Below are positions 61,374 through 64,000 of a stretch of 64,000 bases of DNA, one piece after another. Within the stretch, counting starts at the first letter, position 1; each line of letters starts with the position of its first letter. The DNA is from Planctomycetota bacterium (lineage in GTDB: Bacteria > Planctomycetota > UBA1135 > GCA-002686595). The notes under the pieces were generated by a model. That model saw nothing but the letters and a program-made list of their open reading frames with translations. It searched no databases and had not been told where the DNA came from. The stretch is taken from NCBI GenBank assembly GCA_016795205.1, contig JAEUHZ010000051.1:62001-126000 (forward strand). Reading direction: 5' to 3'. Made by a program: the position numbers and the translations under genes.

Positions 61374-63049
61374 GCGAACAGCCTAGCTTCGAGCGGCGGG
61401 CGCAGTGGACGCGCGATCGCCACGCGCCCCAGCTCGCGCACCTCCGAGGGGCGCAGCGCGACGAGGCGGTCGCGCAGCGCCCCCGCGAAGGCGCGCTCGC
61501 GGCGTTCGCGCAGGTCGCTTGGATCCGTCCACAAGAGGACGTCGAAGCGCGCGGCGTAGGCCAGGATCTCCGCGTCGGAGCAGCCCGGGTCCGTCCCGAA
61601 GTACGTCAGGTCGAGCGCCGGCGGATCGCGCTCCAAGAACCAGCCCCCGTCGCCGCCGCGCGCGCAGAGCCCCAGGTGCAGCACAGCCGGCGAGATCTCG
61701 CTCGACATGCCGATCCAGCCGACGCGCTCGCCCGCGCGCACCTCGGCCGCCGCGAGGTCGAGCAGCGCGTCGTGCTCGGCGCGCGCCAGGCCGGCGGTCG
61801 GGAGCCGGCGCCTCGGGCCGAGGCGCACGCGCTCCGCGAGGACCTCGCGCACGTAGGTGCGCGCCGGTTCGGCCTCGGGCAGTCGTCCGAGCCGGTCCGC
61901 GAGCCACGCGCCGTCCACGCCCGGCGCGACGGAGAGCGTCAACGCGAGCACGGCGACGGCCGTCGCGCGCGCGAACCGCGTACGCGGCAGCGCGCGCGCG
62001 CAGCCCAGGCCCACGAGCGCGAAGAGTGGCACCAGGCCCGGCACCAGGAAGCGGTCGAGGAAGAAGGGGTGGACGAGTGGCGCGGCGAGCAGCGCCGCCG
62101 CGCACAGTGCCAGGACGCGCACCGCCGGCCGCCGCGCGCCGCCGAGCGCGACGAGCGCGACGAGCGCGAAGAGCGCGACGACGAGCGACGCGCGCACGGA
62201 GGCACCGATCCCGGTGGCCGCGTAGAGCACGCGCTCGGCCGCGCTCGCCGGCGCCGCGCCCAGGTTCCCGCCCAAGAACCCCGCGAAGGCCGCGCGGTGC
62301 TCGGCCGCCCGATCGAGCCCGCCCGGCAACGGCAGCACGAACCACCACGCCAGCGCCAGCGCGATCGGAGCCGCGAGCCACGCGCTGCGCACGAGCAGCT
62401 CGCGCGCGCGTCCGGCCCGCGCCGCGAGCAGGATCTCGAACGCCAGATCGGCCGCCAGCGCCAGGGCGACGAGCAGCCCGTAGTTCCACTTGGTGAAGAG
62501 CGCCAGGACGATCGCGAGGCCCGCGACGACCTCCCGCGCGCGCGAGGGCGCGTCCGCGCGCCACAGCCAGGCCCACAGCGCGAGGCCCACCGCCAGCGCG
62601 CTCGGCACCTCGAGGAACAAGGTGCCCGCGTAGGACGCCGCCAGCGGCGAGAGCGCCCCGAATGCGAGCGCCGTCCAGCCGGCCACGCGCGGATCCGCGC
62701 GCGCGTCTCCCACCGCCGCGCGGCGCGCGAGCAGCACGACGCAGACCAACGCCGCGCCCCACGCCAGGCTCGTGACCGCGCGCGCGAGCGCCTCGCTCAC
62801 GCCGCCGGGAAGCTGCGCCAGCGCCAGCACGGCCGGCCACGCGGGCGGATACTGCGCGCAGCCGAGCAGCGCCTCGAGCGCGACACCCGGCTGTCCCGCG
62901 CGCAAGGCCTCGACGACGCGCGCCGCCGGCAGGAGCGCGTGCATGGATTCGTCCCACCCCAAGGCGGGCGATGCGGGCACGGTCGCGGCGAGCCACACGC
63001 CGTACGCGAGGCACAGGACGGCCGGGAGCAGGGTCGCGAGACGGTTCAA
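61355..63049 (-). CDS. Polytopic membrane protein, GT-C (family 39-like) glycosyltransferase
   Basis: The 564-residue protein has about 10-12 hydrophobic segments within the first ~400 residues. After the first helix, G-W-D-E-S-M-H carries the acidic pair expected in the first periplasmic loop of GT-C enzymes, which use polyprenyl-phosphate sugars. A soluble C-terminal domain (about 400-564) follows. The only possible start in this frame is TTG 63049, since an in-frame TAG lies at 63062-63064. Donor and acceptor unknown. It overlaps mutS2 by 19 nt (or 4 nt with the alternative mutS2 start). Confidence 0.7.
   Translation of the reverse strand: MNRLATLLPAVLCLAYGVWLAATVPASPALGWDESMHALLPAARVVEALRAGQPGVALEALLGCAQYPPAWPAVLALAQLPGGVSEALARAVTSLAWGAALVCVVLLARRAAVGDARADPRVAGWTALAFGALSPLAASYAGTLFLEVPSALAVGLALWAWLWRADAPSRAREVVAGLAIVLALFTKWNYGLLVALALAADLAFEILLAARAGRARELLVRSAWLAAPIALALAWWFVLPLPGGLDRAAEHRAAFAGFLGGNLGAAPASAAERVLYAATGIGASVRASLVVALFALVALVALGGARRPAVRVLALCAAALLAAPLVHPFFLDRFLVPGLVPLFALVGLGCARALPRTRFARATAVAVLALTLSVAPGVDGAWLADRLGRLPEAEPARTYVREVLAERVRLGPRRRLPTAGLARAEHDALLDLAAAEVRAGERVGWIGMSSEISPAVLHLGLCARGGDGGWFLERDPPALDLTYFGTDPGCSDAEILAYAARFDVLLWTDPSDLRERRERAFAGALRDRLVALRPSEVRELGRVAIARPLRPPLEARLFACRPRP
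61380..61385 (-). promoter_or_regulatory. TAGGCT -10-like hexamer before mutS2
   Basis: TAGGCT ends 6 nt before the mutS2 GTG, inside the 3' end of the upstream gene. No Shine-Dalgarno sequence is present. Confidence 0.4.
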
Positions 63050-63058
63050 CGCGCGCGC

Positions 63059-63064
63059 AGCCTA
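63059..63064 (-). promoter_or_regulatory. TAGGCT -10-like hexamer before the GT-C gene
   Basis: TAGGCT ends 9 nt before the TTG start and includes the in-frame TAG stop. No ribosome site and no clear -35 box. Confidence 0.35.
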
Positions 63065-63167
63065 CCGGGCGGCGCGTCGCGCTTCGCCGGCAGCCCGACG
63101 GCCTTCAGGGCCTTCGACGAACGGGCCGCGGGCGGCCGCGCCCGCGGCCGGGCCCGAATCGGAGCGG

Positions 63168-63512
63168 GTGCGGGCAGCAGCTCCCGCAGCCCACCACGAT
63201 CGAGCACGCCGCCAGATCGCCGGATCGCGCGACCGCGGGAGACCCTGCTCGCCACCGTCGCCGACGCGCGGAGGCGGGCTCGACGCCGCTCCCGAGGCGG
63301 GCCTGCGCGCGGCGCGCCGCGCCTGGCCGCCGGCGCGGCGCGCCACCGAGCTCGGCGGCCGCAGGCTGCGCGACGCGGTCGACGACGACCAGCGCGCCGT
63401 GATCCGCTGGGAGCTCGATCGGGCAGAGGGCAACGCCGCCGCGGCCGCGTGCGCGCTCGGGATGCACCGTGGCAGCCTGCGCCACCGCGCGCAGCGGCCC
63501 GGACTCTCGTGA
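63168..63512 (+). CDS. Possible small Fis-type helix-turn-helix protein or remnant
   Basis: The last ~50 residues of this frame match the Fis/NtrC-type helix-turn-helix: R-D-A-V-D-D-D-Q-R-A-V-I-R-W-E-L, then R-A-E-G-N-A-A-A-A-A-C-A-L-G-M-H-R-G-S-L. The N-terminal half is Arg/Ala-rich and unlike any domain. The GTG at 63168 has GGAG close before it, but the start is uncertain. It may be a decayed fragment of a sigma54-type regulator. The remaining parts of 63050-63603 hold nothing I can support. Confidence 0.35.
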   Translation: MRAAAPAAHHDRARRQIAGSRDRGRPCSPPSPTRGGGLDAAPEAGLRAARRAWPPARRATELGGRRLRDAVDDDQRAVIRWELDRAEGNAAAAACALGMHRGSLRHRAQRPGLS

Positions 63513-63603
63513 AGCGCGTGCGCGGCGGCGCGGGACGATCCGACGCGCCGGCGCCGGCCCGGACCGAGGTCCGAGCCGGCGCCGCGCGGGGGAATCGGCG
63601 AGA

Positions 63604-64000
63604 TCAGCGCAGGAAGTGGCTGCGCTCGACCGCATAGTCGCGGCCCGGGCCGTGGCACACGCCGCACGACTCGTAGCCGTACTGGCTGGTGTTCACGTCG
63701 ATGTGCGCGACGGCGTCCGTGGAGTCGTGGCACGAGGAGCAGGACACGTACCAGGCGCGCGTGGGCACCGTCTGATCGGGGTGCATGCGCGGCGCGGGCA
63801 CCTTCCAGGCTTCGTTCCCGGAGCCGTGGCAGGCGGCACAGTCCTGCACCCCGCTCGGCTGCGCCGGGAAGACGCCCGCGTGCGCCGCGTGGAGGAAGTT
63901 GCGGAACTCCAGCGAGGCGATCGGTCCGCTGGCCGGGGTCAGGGACTCGTAGGGCTGCGTGTTCTCGGTCCCCGCGGCCCCGTGGCACTGGATGCACGAG
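63604..64000 (-). CDS. Multihaem c-type cytochrome, 3' part (cut by window edge)
   Basis: The visible 131 C-terminal residues contain four C-x-x-C-H haem sites: C-I-Q-C-H at the edge, C-A-A-C-H, C-S-S-C-H and C-G-V-C-H. Additional histidines (H-A-A-H-A-G) are likely distal ligands. The spacing resembles OmcA/MtrC-like or decahaem cytochromes used for electron transfer in the envelope or outside the cell. The gene continues beyond 64000, so start, signal peptide and total haem number are not visible. Confidence 0.85.
   Translation of the reverse strand, partial: SCIQCHGAAGTENTQPYESLTPASGPIASLEFRNFLHAAHAGVFPAQPSGVQDCAACHGSGNEAWKVPAPRMHPDQTVPTRAWYVSCSSCHDSTDAVAHIDVNTSQYGYESCGVCHGPGRDYAVERSHFLR

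Noticed and set aside
57402-61559. 1385-codon plus-strand frame
   Set aside because: Shadow of the Trx/TPR gene and mutS2; no motifs.

Overview
The window is a G+C-rich bacterial chromosome segment, most probably from a member of the Planctomycetota. The main markers are an EF-Tu whose switch I reads K-G-G-T-V-R then K-T-V-T-I-A instead of the usual R-G-I-T-I-N, the absence of rpmD (L30) from the spc cluster, a divergent EF-G in the str cluster, and multihaem cytochrome, Trx/TPR and type IV pilus-like genes of the kind seen in that phylum. The lineage is an inference from sequence features; no 16S rRNA gene is present. No insertion sequence, prophage or CRISPR array was seen.

Layout. (1) 121-9234, all minus: a type IV pilus/type II secretion-like assembly set pilM, pilN, a pilO-pilP fusion and a secretin, then beyond a strong hairpin a degenerate GGDEF coiled-coil protein, a MamK/MreB-like actin, and a single-pass membrane protein with a P/T-rich linker. 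(2) 9514-10702: hpf, ptsN and an HPr/NPr gene in the order known from the proteobacterial rpoN operon. (3) 10963-15759: truA, recR, ybaB, dnaX, the SRP RNA gene, two tRNA-Ser genes, tadA and tRNA-Arg(ACG). (4) 15879-20429, plus strand: an acetyl/succinylornithine carbamoyltransferase-like gene and dnaE. (5) 20735-54825, minus: a nearly complete merged transcription/translation super-cluster. In transcription order it holds tRNA-Thr, tRNA-Tyr, tRNA-Gly, tRNA-Thr, tuf, rpmG, secE, nusG, rplKAJL, rpoBC, rpsL, rpsG, a Tsr3-like gene, fusA, rpsJ, the S10 and spc clusters, secY, adk, infA, rpmJ, rpsM, rpsK, rpsD, rpoA and rplQ. A small TPR gene lies on the other strand between rpsG and the Tsr3-like gene. 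(6) 55019-63049: aroC overlapping a stand-alone receiver gene, a secreted Trx-like/TPR protein, a MutS2 lacking the Smr domain, and a GT-C type membrane protein. (7) The right edge carries the 3' part of a multihaem c-type cytochrome gene.

How the parts work together. Region 5 supplies RNA polymerase, Sec translocase subunits, elongation factors and most ribosomal proteins. Region 3 handles replication clamp loading, RecR repair, SRP targeting and tRNA modification. Region 1 builds an envelope-spanning secretin machine, possibly with cytoskeletal and nucleotide-signalling partners. Four sigma70-like promoters with TTGAC-type -35 boxes at 16-17 nt spacing can be read directly. In addition, six genes have a TAnnnT hexamer 6-9 nt before the start codon and no Shine-Dalgarno sequence, which suggests leaderless mRNAs.

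Most notable: a homologue of the archaeal/eukaryotic rRNA acp-transferase Tsr3 in the bacterial str cluster, the divergent EF-G beside it, the compact pil locus with its actin and degenerate GGDEF neighbours, and the leaderless-type start pattern.
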